From positions 1 to 64,000 of the forward strand of contig NZ_CAACUY010000004.1 in NCBI RefSeq assembly GCF_900659615.1: a stretch of DNA of 64,000 nucleotides, in the 5' to 3' direction. This stretch comes from Actinomadura fibrosa (GTDB taxonomy: Bacteria; Actinomycetota; Actinomycetes; Streptosporangiales; Streptosporangiaceae). The notes under the pieces were generated by a model. It ran no database searches and was not told the DNA's origin. It saw only the letters and a list, made by a program, of their open reading frames with translations. Shown here piece by piece: positions 17,866 through 25,353 of this stretch. The translations under genes and the position numbers were made by a program. Within the stretch, counting starts at the first letter, position 1. The number at the start of each line of letters is the position of its first letter.

Positions 17866-17992
17866 GGTTGGCGTCCAGCAGGGCCGCGGCGTGGTCGGCC
17901 ATCAGCCGCGGAACGCGCAGTCCCAGCAGGACCTTACGGACGGCGGACGCCGGTAAGCCCAGCCCGGCGCCGTCGTCCGGCTTCTTCTCCAT
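17813..17992 (-). CDS. Small basic hypothetical protein
   Basis: A 59-aa frame starting MEKKPDDGAGLGLPASAVRK with GGGGGT upstream. The middle (LLGLRVPRLMADHAAALLDA) could be a helix, and the C-terminus is Arg-rich. It overlaps the end of the convergent esterase gene by 53 bp and fills the otherwise empty gap before the ABC permease. No family is recognised; it could be a chance frame. Confidence 0.35.
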   Translation of the reverse strand: MEKKPDDGAGLGLPASAVRKVLLGLRVPRLMADHAAALLDANLRRRPRPRKGRRSSRRE

Positions 17993-18082
17993 GACGGACC
18001 CCCGATTCAAGATCATCCGATCGTAACCGTCCGGAAGGTCCGTTCGCGGCCTATTTGAGATCTTGTTGTGGTGACCCCCGAG

Positions 18083-19270
18083 TCACTCGGCGCGGAGCGC
18101 GACGACCGGGTCGAGGCGGCCGGCGCGGCGGGCCGGGACGACGCCGAAGAACACCCCGACCGCGGCCGAGACGGCGAACGCGACCGCCGGCGACCACCAG
18201 GAGACCGCGGCGGGCACCGGCGACACGGCCGCGATCGTCAGCGCCGCGCCGACGCCGAGCAGGATGCCCGCCGTCCCGCCGAGCGTCGTCAGCAGCACGG
18301 CCTCGACGAGGAACTGGGCGAGGATGTCGCGCTGCCGCGCGCCGAGCGCCTTGCGCAGGCCGATCTCCCGGGTCCGCTCGCGGACCCCGACCAGCATGAT
18401 GTTCGAGACGCCCACCCCGCCGACCAGCAGCGAGATCGCCGCGATCGCGGCCAGCACCCCGGTCAGCGCGCCGAGCACGGTGCCGATCGTCCCGAGCAGC
18501 TGCGTCTGCGTGATCGCGGAGAACTTCTCGCCCCGGTACTTGCGCTCCAGCGCGTCCACGACCTCGCTCTGGAGCCGCGGCACGTCGTCCTTCGTCCGCG
18601 CGCGGACGGCGATGTAGTCGACGCGGTCCACCCCGAACATGCGCTGCGCCGTCGTGATCGGGACGTGCGCCTCCGCGTCGCGCGCCTGGCCGAACGTCTG
18701 CCCGACCTCCGCCAGCACGCCGACCACCCGGAACCGGGTGCCGCCCGCGATCGCGACCTGCCGCCCGACCGGATCGACGTCGCCGAACAGCCGCCGGGCG
18801 AGATCGGAGCCGAGCACGACCACCCGGCGGCGCGTCTCCACGTCGGTGCGGCTGAGGTAGCGCCCGCGGCGCAGCGGCCGGTCGAACACGTTGCGGAGGT
18901 TCTCGTTCGCGCCGAGGACGCTCGCGAACGCCTGCTCGTGCCCGGCCCGGACCGTCTCGCCCGAGTTGAGCGCGACCGCGATGCCGCTCTCGTCGCCGGT
19001 GACGCGGCCGAGGTAGCCGACGTCCTCCAGCCGCATCCGGCTGATCGTCGGCGCCGAGCCGATGCCGAGCTCGCCCGGCGCGACGAAGACGATGTTGGAG
19101 CCGAGCCCCTCGATCTCCGTCCGGACGAGGTCGCGGGCGCCGGTGCCGATCGCGACGAGCACCACGACCGCGGCGACGCCGACCACCACCCCGAACATCG
19201 TCAGGACGCTCCGCAGCCGGTTGACGCGCAGCGCGTCGAACGCGACCCGGAACGACTCGGCGAACCTCAC
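18083..19270 (-). CDS. MacB/FtsX-type ABC permease
   Basis: A 395-aa permease. One transmembrane helix near the N-terminus (SVLTMFGVVVGVAAVVVLVA) is followed by a large extracellular MacB_PCD domain (about 50-240) and three C-terminal helices of the FtsX domain (about 265-390). It is the third gene of an adaptor-ATPase-permease set and overlaps the ATPase gene by 4 bp. Such sets in actinobacteria carry peptides, lipoproteins or drugs outward, or act in envelope stress; the substrate is unknown. Confidence 0.92.
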   Translation of the reverse strand: MRFAESFRVAFDALRVNRLRSVLTMFGVVVGVAAVVVLVAIGTGARDLVRTEIEGLGSNIVFVAPGELGIGSAPTISRMRLEDVGYLGRVTGDESGIAVALNSGETVRAGHEQAFASVLGANENLRNVFDRPLRRGRYLSRTDVETRRRVVVLGSDLARRLFGDVDPVGRQVAIAGGTRFRVVGVLAEVGQTFGQARDAEAHVPITTAQRMFGVDRVDYIAVRARTKDDVPRLQSEVVDALERKYRGEKFSAITQTQLLGTIGTVLGALTGVLAAIAAISLLVGGVGVSNIMLVGVRERTREIGLRKALGARQRDILAQFLVEAVLLTTLGGTAGILLGVGAALTIAAVSPVPAAVSWWSPAVAFAVSAAVGVFFGVVPARRAGRLDPVVALRAE

Positions 19271-19974
19271 GCGGCCCCGCCTCCGGTGTCGCGCTCCACC
19301 CGGCCGTCCCGGAGATGGATCCGCCGCCGCGCCCGCTCGGCGATGTCCGGCTCGTGCGTGACGAGGACGACGGCGACGCCGCGCTCCCGGTTCAGGCGTT
19401 CGAGCAGGTCCATGACGTCGTGGCCGGTGCGGGTGTCGAGGTTGCCCGTCGGCTCGTCGGCGAGGACGACGCCGGGGTCGCCGACGAGGGCCCGCGCGAT
19501 CGCGACGCGCTGCTGCTCGCCGCCGGACAGCTGCCCGGGACGGTGGCCGAGGCGGTGCCCGAGCCCGACCGCGGCGAGGGCCTCGCCCGCCCGGCGCCGC
19601 CGCTCCGCCCGCGGCACGCCCCGGTAGACGAGCGGCAGCGCGACGTTGTCCCGGGCGCTCGTCCGGGCGAGCAGGTGGAAGGACTGGAACACGAACCCGA
19701 CCCGGGCGTTGCGCAGCTCGGCCAGCTCCCCGTCCGACAGGGCGGCGACGTCGCGGCCGCCGATCCGCAGCGTCCCGCCGGTCGGCCGGTCGAGGCAGCC
19801 GAGCAGGTGCATGAGCGTCGACTTGCCCGACCCGGACGGCCCGAGGATCGCGACGAACTCCCCCGCGCCGACCCGCAGGCTCACCCCGCGCAGGGCCGTG
19901 ACGTCGACGCCCTCCATCCGGTAGGTGCGGGTGACGTCCACCGCCTCCAGGGCCGGCGGGCCGGGGCCGCTCAC
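19267..19974 (-). CDS. MacB/LolD-type ABC transporter ATPase
   Basis: A 235-aa ATPase with Walker A GPSGSGKST, signature LSGGEQQRVAIARAL and Walker [13 protein letters not shown]. The LolD/MacB subfamily is indicated by FVFQSFHLL and the partner FtsX permease, whose gene overlaps it by 4 bp. It is 13 bp downstream of the membrane-fusion protein gene, so the three form one operon. Confidence 0.94.
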   Translation of the reverse strand: MSGPGPPALEAVDVTRTYRMEGVDVTALRGVSLRVGAGEFVAILGPSGSGKSTLMHLLGCLDRPTGGTLRIGGRDVAALSDGELAELRNARVGFVFQSFHLLARTSARDNVALPLVYRGVPRAERRRRAGEALAAVGLGHRLGHRPGQLSGGEQQRVAIARALVGDPGVVLADEPTGNLDTRTGHDVMDLLERLNRERGVAVVLVTHEPDIAERARRRIHLRDGRVERDTGGGAA

Positions 19975-19987
19975 CGCGCGCCCGGGC

Positions 19988-21394
19988 TCACGGGTTCAGC
20001 TCCTGCCCCTGCTCGACGGAGTCCGCGCCGCGCACCACGATGCGCTCGCCCTCCCGCAACCCCCGCGTGACCTGCACGGACGCGTCGCCCTGCGCGCCGA
20101 GTCCGACCACGCGGCGCTGCGCGCGTCCGCCGGAGACCACCCACACGACCGAGTCCCGCCCGCTGCTGACGATGGCGGCGGACGGCACCGACAGCACGCC
20201 CCGCACCTCTCGGACCCGCAGGTCCACCACCGCGCTCATGCCCGGCTTCGGCCGCGGGGCCGTCCCGCCGCCGGGCAGGGTCCCGCGCCCGAGCGCGAGC
20301 GTGACCCGGTAGGTCACGCCGCCGCCGCTCGCCTCCTTCGGCGTGGCACCGACCCCCGTCACCTCCGCCGCGTACGCGCCGCCCGGCACGGCGTCGAACT
20401 CCACGCCGGCCTGCACGCCCTCCGTGACCTGGAGGACGTCCGTCTCGTCCACGTCGGCGACCAGGGACAGCTTCGAGACGTCCGTGACCGTGACGACCGC
20501 GTCCCCGCTGGAGACCGGCGCGCCGGTCGCGATGGACGAGGCGTCGGTGCCCGCGCCGCCGAGGCCCCCGAGCCCGGCCGTCCCCTGGGAACCGGCCTGC
20601 CCGGGAAGCCCGCCGATGAGGTCGCCGAGGTCCCGGGTCCCGCCTGCCGGGCCGCCGAGCCCCGCGACGCCGTCGAACGGCGCCTTGATCGTCAGCGCGG
20701 CCACCGTCCGCTCGGCGGCGCGCACGGCCGCCCGGGTCTGCACCCGCTGCGCGGCGGTGATCGACGAGAGCGTCGCGCCGACGCTGCCGAGCCCGGCGTC
20801 CAGCCTGGCCACAGCCGCCCGCGCCGCGTCGGCCGCCGTCCGGTACCGCGCCTCCGCCTGGGCGATCCCGGCGAGGACGAGCGCGCGCTGCTTAAGGTCC
20901 GCGATCCGCAGCGCGGTCTTGCGCGCGCTCGCGAAGCCGTCGCGGGCCGTCGCGTCCGTCCGGCGCTGGAACGCCGACAGATCGAGACCCGCGGGGACGC
21001 TCGTCCCGCCGCCGGACGCCGAGCGGTCGGCCTCGCGGGCCTCGGCGAGCTGCTCCTCGGCGCCCGGCGAGGCGATCTTCGCGAGGACCTCGCCCTCCCG
21101 GACGCGGTCGCCGTCGCCCACGTAGACGCGCCGGATCGTCCCCTGCGCGGGGGCGCGCAGCACCGCGGTCGCCCGGGCGGACACCGTGGCGGGCGCCTCG
21201 ACCACCTCGGAGACGTCGGCCCGCTCCACCCGGCCGAGCCGCACCGTCCCGTGCCCCCCGCCGCCGGTGCACGCGCTGAGCTGCGCCGCGAGCAGGAGGC
21301 CGACCAGGACGGGCGGGAGGTAACGGCGGGGAGCCACGGGGGCATCGTAGGAGCGTTCCCGGCCATACCGGGGCGAACGGCCCAATGAGGCCAT
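19988..21394 (-). CDS. HlyD/MacA-like membrane fusion (adaptor) protein, probable lipoprotein
   Basis: A 468-aa adaptor. A hydrophobic signal ends in a lipobox-like LSAC (VLVGLLLAAQLSACTGG). Biotinyl-lipoyl-like and barrel-sandwich blocks follow (VYVGDGDRVREGEVLAKI), then a helical hairpin, a Gly-rich loop (GLGGLGGAGT) and a beta-barrel near VSKLSLVADVDETDVLQV. It bridges the MacB-like permease to the cell exterior. The ATG at 21394 has GAAGGGG 5 nt upstream; a GTG at 21337 would give a shorter signal. It is first in a three-gene operon. Confidence 0.9.
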   Translation of the reverse strand: MASLGRSPRYGRERSYDAPVAPRRYLPPVLVGLLLAAQLSACTGGGGHGTVRLGRVERADVSEVVEAPATVSARATAVLRAPAQGTIRRVYVGDGDRVREGEVLAKIASPGAEEQLAEAREADRSASGGGTSVPAGLDLSAFQRRTDATARDGFASARKTALRIADLKQRALVLAGIAQAEARYRTAADAARAAVARLDAGLGSVGATLSSITAAQRVQTRAAVRAAERTVAALTIKAPFDGVAGLGGPAGGTRDLGDLIGGLPGQAGSQGTAGLGGLGGAGTDASSIATGAPVSSGDAVVTVTDVSKLSLVADVDETDVLQVTEGVQAGVEFDAVPGGAYAAEVTGVGATPKEASGGGVTYRVTLALGRGTLPGGGTAPRPKPGMSAVVDLRVREVRGVLSVPSAAIVSSGRDSVVWVVSGGRAQRRVVGLGAQGDASVQVTRGLREGERIVVRGADSVEQGQELNP

Positions 21395-21435
21395 CCACCC
21401 CTTCTGGGGCGCCGGTGCACCAGCGGGGCGTCCGA

Positions 21436-21867
21436 TCAGACGCTGTGAGCGGCCTCGTGGTCGGCCGAGCGCTCCCGCCGGGCCGCGGGCCTGACCGTGA
21501 AGAACCCGACCAGCGCCGCGAGCGTCGCGATGCCCTCCCCGACCAGGCTGATCGTCTTCTCCGTGTACCAGACCGGCTCGTACATCGCCGGCAGCGGCCC
21601 GAGCGCGCCCACGTCCACGTAGTAGTAGAGCAGCAGCGCCCCCGTCGCGCTCCCCGCCACGAGGAACGACAGCGCGTACGACCAGCGCCGGGCATAGGTC
21701 AGAATGATCACCGCGGTGACGCCCGCCACCGCGGCCTGGATCCGGAACAGCAGGTCACCGTCGATCGAACCGCCCTGCACGAAGGCCATGTCGGGAGCGA
21801 ACTTCCAGTGGACGATGGCGTCGGCGGCCAGTCCGGCGGCGATGAGCAAGCGCAGGATGAGTCCCAT
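21436..21867 (-). CDS. Small four-helix membrane protein
   Basis: A 143-aa integral membrane protein with about four helices (GLILRLLIAAGLAADAIVHW, AAVAGVTAVIILTYA, LSFLVAGSATGALLLYYYV and GIATLAALVGFFTV). It resembles unnamed actinobacterial DoxX-like proteins in size, but I do not recognise it with confidence. The ATG at 21867 has AAGGA at good distance; an upstream in-frame codon at 21903 lacks one. It sits between proC and the efflux operon. Confidence 0.8.
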   Translation of the reverse strand: MGLILRLLIAAGLAADAIVHWKFAPDMAFVQGGSIDGDLLFRIQAAVAGVTAVIILTYARRWSYALSFLVAGSATGALLLYYYVDVGALGPLPAMYEPVWYTEKTISLVGEGIATLAALVGFFTVRPAARRERSADHEAAHSV

Positions 21868-21929
21868 GTTCCTTACACGGGCGGGACCCCCCGGCCGGCT
21901 CAACGGTTGAGCATTAAAATTTCATGAGA

Positions 21930-22724
21930 TCAGCCGCCGGCCAGCTCCCGGCCCCGGTTGCGGGCGGACTCGATGGCCTCCAGCACCGCGGCCCGCACCC
22001 CGTGCCGCTCCAGCTCCCGGATCGCCGCGATCGTCGTCCCGCCCGGCGACGTCACCGCCTCGCGCAGCAGCACCGGGTGCTCGCCGGAGTCCCGCAGCAT
22101 CACCGCCGCGCCCACCGCCGACTGGATCACCATCTCCAGCGCGGCGGCCCGCGGCATGCCGAGCAGGATGCCCGCGTCCACCATCGCCTCGACGAGGTAG
22201 TAGAAGTACGCCGGACCGCTGCCCGACAGCGCGGTCGCGCCGTCCTGGAGCGACTCGGGGATGCGCAGCACCTTCCCGACCGGCGACAGCAGCTCCTCCG
22301 CCAGCCTCAGGTGCTCCTCCCCCGCGTGCGCCCCCGCGGAGATGACGCTCATGGCCTCGTCCACGTGCACGGGCGTGTTCGACATGACCCGCACCACCGG
22401 CACGCCGTCCGGCAACCGCTGCTCGATGAACGGCGTCGTGATCCCCGCCGCCATCGACACCACCAGCCGCCCCGCCGGAACGTGCGGCCCCACCTCGTCC
22501 AGCAGGGCGCCCATGTCCTGCGGCTTCACCGCGAGGACGAGCGTGCTCGCCTTCGCGGCCGCCTCCACGTTCGACACCACCTCGATGCCGTACCGCTCCC
22601 GAAGCAGCGCCCCGCGCTCCTCCCGGCGCGCGGTCGCCATCAGCTCCGACGGCCGCCGCCCCGCCCGGAGCACCCCGGACAGCAGCGCCTCGCCCATCTT
22701 CCCCGCACCAAGAATCGCAATCAT
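21930..22724 (-). CDS. proC: Pyrroline-5-carboxylate reductase
   Basis: A 264-aa enzyme for the last step of proline synthesis: pyrroline-5-carboxylate plus NAD(P)H to L-proline. The Rossmann motif is AILGAGKMGEALL at the N-terminus. Family blocks include VLAVKPQDM, VRVMSNTPV, LSGSGPAYFYYLVEAM and the substrate-binding SPGGTTIAAI. It lies 9 bp after the proline dehydrogenase gene in the same direction. A TAAAAT box 6 nt before the ATG, inside the end of that gene, suggests its own leaderless promoter. Confidence 0.96.
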   Translation of the reverse strand: MIAILGAGKMGEALLSGVLRAGRRPSELMATARREERGALLRERYGIEVVSNVEAAAKASTLVLAVKPQDMGALLDEVGPHVPAGRLVVSMAAGITTPFIEQRLPDGVPVVRVMSNTPVHVDEAMSVISAGAHAGEEHLRLAEELLSPVGKVLRIPESLQDGATALSGSGPAYFYYLVEAMVDAGILLGMPRAAALEMVIQSAVGAAVMLRDSGEHPVLLREAVTSPGGTTIAAIRELERHGVRAAVLEAIESARNRGRELAGG

Positions 22725-22730
22725 GAGGGG

Positions 22731-22736
22731 ATTTTA
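22731..22736 (-). promoter_or_regulatory. Predicted -10 box of leaderless proC transcript
   Basis: TAAAAT on the minus strand lies 6 nt before the proC ATG and overlaps the stop codon of the proline dehydrogenase gene. No Shine-Dalgarno is present in the 9-bp gap. Confidence 0.5.
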
Positions 22737-23654
22737 TTTGCGGGACGTCAGTGAGCGGACGAAGAAGCGGAGGTTGGCGGGCCTCTCGGCGAGCCGCCGC
22801 ATGAAATACGCGTACCACTCGCGGCCATAGGCGACGTACACGCGCACCTGGGCGCCCTCCCTCGCCAGACGGCGCTGCTCCTGCGGGCGGACCCCGTACA
22901 GCATCTGGTACTCGAACGACCCCGCGTCCCGGTCGTGCAGGACGGCGAGCGCCGCCGCCATGTCGATCAGCCGGGGATCGTGCGTCGCGATCATCGGGTG
23001 CCCCCGGCCCGCCATCAGGATCTTCATGCACCGCACATAGGACTTGTCGATCTCGTCCTTGGCCGTGAACGCCACCGGCTCCGGCGCGGCGTAGGCGCCC
23101 TTGCACAGCCGGACACGCGACCCCTCGTAGGCCAGCTCGGCGCAGTACTCCTCCGCCCGCCGCAGGTACGCTTGGATCACGGCGCCGGTGTCGGGGAAGT
23201 CGCGCCGCAGCTCATGGACGATCCGGAGCGTGGCGTCGACCGAGGCGTGCTCCTCCATGTCGACGGTCACGGTCGTCCCGACGGTGCGGGCGGCCGCGCA
23301 GATGCGCCGCGCCCCGTCCAGCGCGAGGTCCTCGTCCAGCGTCAGCCCGACCGCCGACAGCTTCACCGACACCTCGGCGCGCGGACCGAGGCCCATCGCA
23401 CCGAGCCGGTCGAGCAGCTCCGCGTAGTGCCGGACGTTCGCCTCGACCTGCTCCTTGTCCCGGGTGTCCTCACCGAGGACGTCCAGGGACACGAGCAGCC
23501 CCTCGCCGGTCAGCTCCCCGGTGACGCGCAGGGCGTCGCCGATCGTCTCACCCGCCACGAACCGGCGGACGACGTCCCGGGTGACCGGCGCGCGCTCCAC
23601 GAGCCTGCGCACCCCCTCACTGCGCGAAGCCGCCAGCAACGCCTGACGAAGCAC
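22734..23654 (-). CDS. Proline dehydrogenase (monofunctional PRODH)
   Basis: A 306-aa FAD enzyme oxidising proline to pyrroline-5-carboxylate, the reverse direction to ProC encoded next. The barrel motifs VSVKLSAVG, VTVDMEEHASVD and the C-terminal RRLAERPANLRFFVRSL (substrate-binding Arg pair) fit the PutA-type PRODH domain. The GTG at 23654 (VLRQALLAASRSEGVRR) was chosen because AAGGGG precedes it and it matches the usual N-terminus; a GTG at 23687 would add 11 residues. The usual partner, P5C dehydrogenase, is not in the window. Confidence 0.93.
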   Translation of the reverse strand: MLRQALLAASRSEGVRRLVERAPVTRDVVRRFVAGETIGDALRVTGELTGEGLLVSLDVLGEDTRDKEQVEANVRHYAELLDRLGAMGLGPRAEVSVKLSAVGLTLDEDLALDGARRICAAARTVGTTVTVDMEEHASVDATLRIVHELRRDFPDTGAVIQAYLRRAEEYCAELAYEGSRVRLCKGAYAAPEPVAFTAKDEIDKSYVRCMKILMAGRGHPMIATHDPRLIDMAAALAVLHDRDAGSFEYQMLYGVRPQEQRRLAREGAQVRVYVAYGREWYAYFMRRLAERPANLRFFVRSLTSRK

Positions 23655-23756
23655 TGGTGAACCCCTTGTCCGGAGGGCCCGAGCCACCCTCCCTCACCAG
23701 CCTATGCCCCGAGAAACGCCCTCCAGATGTGCGCGGGCACGGTAGTCCGTCGCCGC

Positions 23757-24419
23757 TCAGAGGCGGCAGCTGATCTCCATGCCGTCCTCGACGGGAAACG
23801 TCACGCTCTGGTATCCGTTCGCCGGGTCGCGTACGTAGTCGAGGTACGGCCGCAGGCCGCTCAGGCCGACGTCGTCGGCCACGACGAGCGTGCCGGGCCG
23901 CAGACGCGGTTCGAGAAGCCGCAGGACGGGCAGGCACAGCTCCTTCCAGCCGTCCAGCAGGACGAAGTCCGCGGGGTCGTCGAGGCCGCGGAGGGTGTCG
24001 CGGGCGTCTCCCTCCAGCACGGTGATCAGGTCGTCCAGGCCGGTCTCGGCGAAGGTCCGGCGGGCTGCGGCGATCTTGTCCGTGCTGAGTTCGGTGGTGA
24101 TGACGCGTCCGGTGCCGTTGTCCCGTACGGCCGCCGCCAGGTACAGCGTGGAGATCCCGAAGGACGTGCCGAACTCGACGACCGTGGCCGGGCGGACGGC
24201 CCGGACCAGGTTGTAGAGCAGTTCCCCGCCGCTGGCAGAGATCGGCATGTAGACCTCCGCCACGGCGTCGGCCCGCTCCTGGGGTGTCAGCGGCTCGAAC
24301 CCGCCGGGCAGTTCCGCGCCGACGCGCCCGACAGTGACCTCGTCCTGCTCGGCTCGCTCGAACATCCGGCCGAGGGCCGCCTGGACGCGGGGGTCGGCAA
24401 GCGTGTGGGTAGGTGTCAT
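23757..24419 (-). CDS. Class I SAM-dependent O-methyltransferase
   Basis: A 220-aa methyltransferase of the catechol/caffeoyl-CoA O-methyltransferase type. Motif I is VVEFGTSFGISTLYLA, the acidic residue after beta-2 is in ITTELS, and DFVLLDGWKELCLPVL with VVADDVG mark the metal-binding region. The substrate is unknown. It is divergent from a TetR regulator, and a perfect inverted repeat overlaps its -10 box, so it is probably repressed by that regulator and induced by a small ligand. Confidence 0.9.
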   Translation of the reverse strand: MTPTHTLADPRVQAALGRMFERAEQDEVTVGRVGAELPGGFEPLTPQERADAVAEVYMPISASGGELLYNLVRAVRPATVVEFGTSFGISTLYLAAAVRDNGTGRVITTELSTDKIAAARRTFAETGLDDLITVLEGDARDTLRGLDDPADFVLLDGWKELCLPVLRLLEPRLRPGTLVVADDVGLSGLRPYLDYVRDPANGYQSVTFPVEDGMEISCRL

Positions 24420-24426
24420 GCAAGCT

Positions 24427-24432
24427 AGAGTA
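24427..24432 (-). promoter_or_regulatory. Predicted -10 box of methyltransferase gene
   Basis: TACTCT on the minus strand lies 7 nt before the methyltransferase ATG and overlaps the edge of the TetR-type operator (24431-24455). No Shine-Dalgarno is seen. Confidence 0.45.
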
Positions 24433-24455
24433 GACGCAACGTTGCGTTGCGTCTA
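24431..24455. promoter_or_regulatory. Perfect inverted repeat, TetR-family operator
   Basis: Arms tagacgcaacg (24431-24441) and cgttgcgtcta (24445-24455) are perfect reverse complements separated by ttg. A second 14-bp palindrome, acgcaacgttgcgt, is nested at 24434-24447. It sits between the methyltransferase and TetR genes and overlaps the methyltransferase -10 box, as expected for a repressor site controlling both. Confidence 0.8.
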
Positions 24456-24486
24456 GAGGGCGATACCCTGACCGGCGGGAGGCGGA

Positions 24487-25137
24487 ATGGCACCTGCGAC
24501 AGGCGCCGCCGAGGCGAGCGGCACCGGCGGATCGGGGCGGCGTCACCACGGCAACCGGCACGGACGCAGCGAACAGGCCCGGCTGGCGGTGCTGGAGGTG
24601 GCCGACGGCCTGCTCATCGAGAAGGGCTTCGCGGGCGTCACGATGGAAGGCATCGCCGCCCGGGCCGGTGTGGCCAAGCAGACCATCTACCGCTGGTGGA
24701 AGAGCAAGACCGATGTCCTGATGGACGCCTTCCTCCAGGACGCGACCGAGGACCTCACGGCTCCCGATACCGGCGACATCGCCCTCGACCTCCGCGACTA
24801 CCTACGCCGACTGGCGTGGTTCCTCAGCGAGTCCGACCCCGGCGCCGTCTTCAAGGCGCTGATCGCCCAAGCGCAGCACGACCCGGTGTTCGCCCAGGAC
24901 TTCCGGTCCCGCTACCTCGACGGGCAACGCCGCCGCGACCGCCTGCCGTTGGAGCGGGCCGTGGACAGGGGCCAACTGCCTGCGAACCTCGACATGACGG
25001 CCGAGACGGACCAGCTCGTAGGCCCTCTCTACTACCGCGTGCTGGTCACCGACGAACCAATCAGCCACGATTTCATCGACGACCTCATCGACGCGTTCCT
25101 CCGAAGGCACAACCTGACGGCACAGACGAAGCCCTGA
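24487..25137 (+). CDS. TetR-family transcriptional regulator
   Basis: A 216-aa regulator. The N-terminal HTH is GVTMEGIAARAGVAKQTIYRWWKSK (about residues 52-76) and the C-terminal ligand domain is about 90-210. GGGAGG precedes the ATG. It is divergent from the O-methyltransferase, and the 25-bp operator between them makes local repression the simplest reading. Confidence 0.93.
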   Translation: MAPATGAAEASGTGGSGRRHHGNRHGRSEQARLAVLEVADGLLIEKGFAGVTMEGIAARAGVAKQTIYRWWKSKTDVLMDAFLQDATEDLTAPDTGDIALDLRDYLRRLAWFLSESDPGAVFKALIAQAQHDPVFAQDFRSRYLDGQRRRDRLPLERAVDRGQLPANLDMTAETDQLVGPLYYRVLVTDEPISHDFIDDLIDAFLRRHNLTAQTKP

Positions 25138-25267
25138 CCGCCCCAGAACCTGCTGAATGACGCGCGCGGGCACAAAACCCCACGTCCGAACCTAAAGCGT
25201 CAGCGACCCGAGCGTTGCGATCGCGTGCGAAGCCAGTGCCGAGCCTGCGAGGCACTGATCGCGCAGT

Positions 25268-25283
25268 GAGCCGCCAGGCGAGC
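25268..25283. repeat. Extragenic repeat word shared with 2942-2957
   Basis: gagccgccaggcgagc is the exact reverse complement of 2942-2957. Adjacent bases (cggagcgatgcagcgatcg) also echo words near 2981-3000. Both copies lie between genes. Confidence 0.5.
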
Positions 25284-25306
25284 CGGAGCGATGCAGCGAT
25301 CGCCGC

Positions 25307-25329
25307 AAGGCCCGTTGAAGGAGGGCCTT
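25307..25329. terminator. Hairpin between convergent TetR and LCP genes
   Basis: aaggccc and gggcctt form a perfect 7-bp stem around a 9-nt loop. It lies between the ends of two convergent genes and could act in both directions. Confidence 0.5.
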
Positions 25330-25353
25330 CAGGGCCCGACGCCAAGGGCGTTG

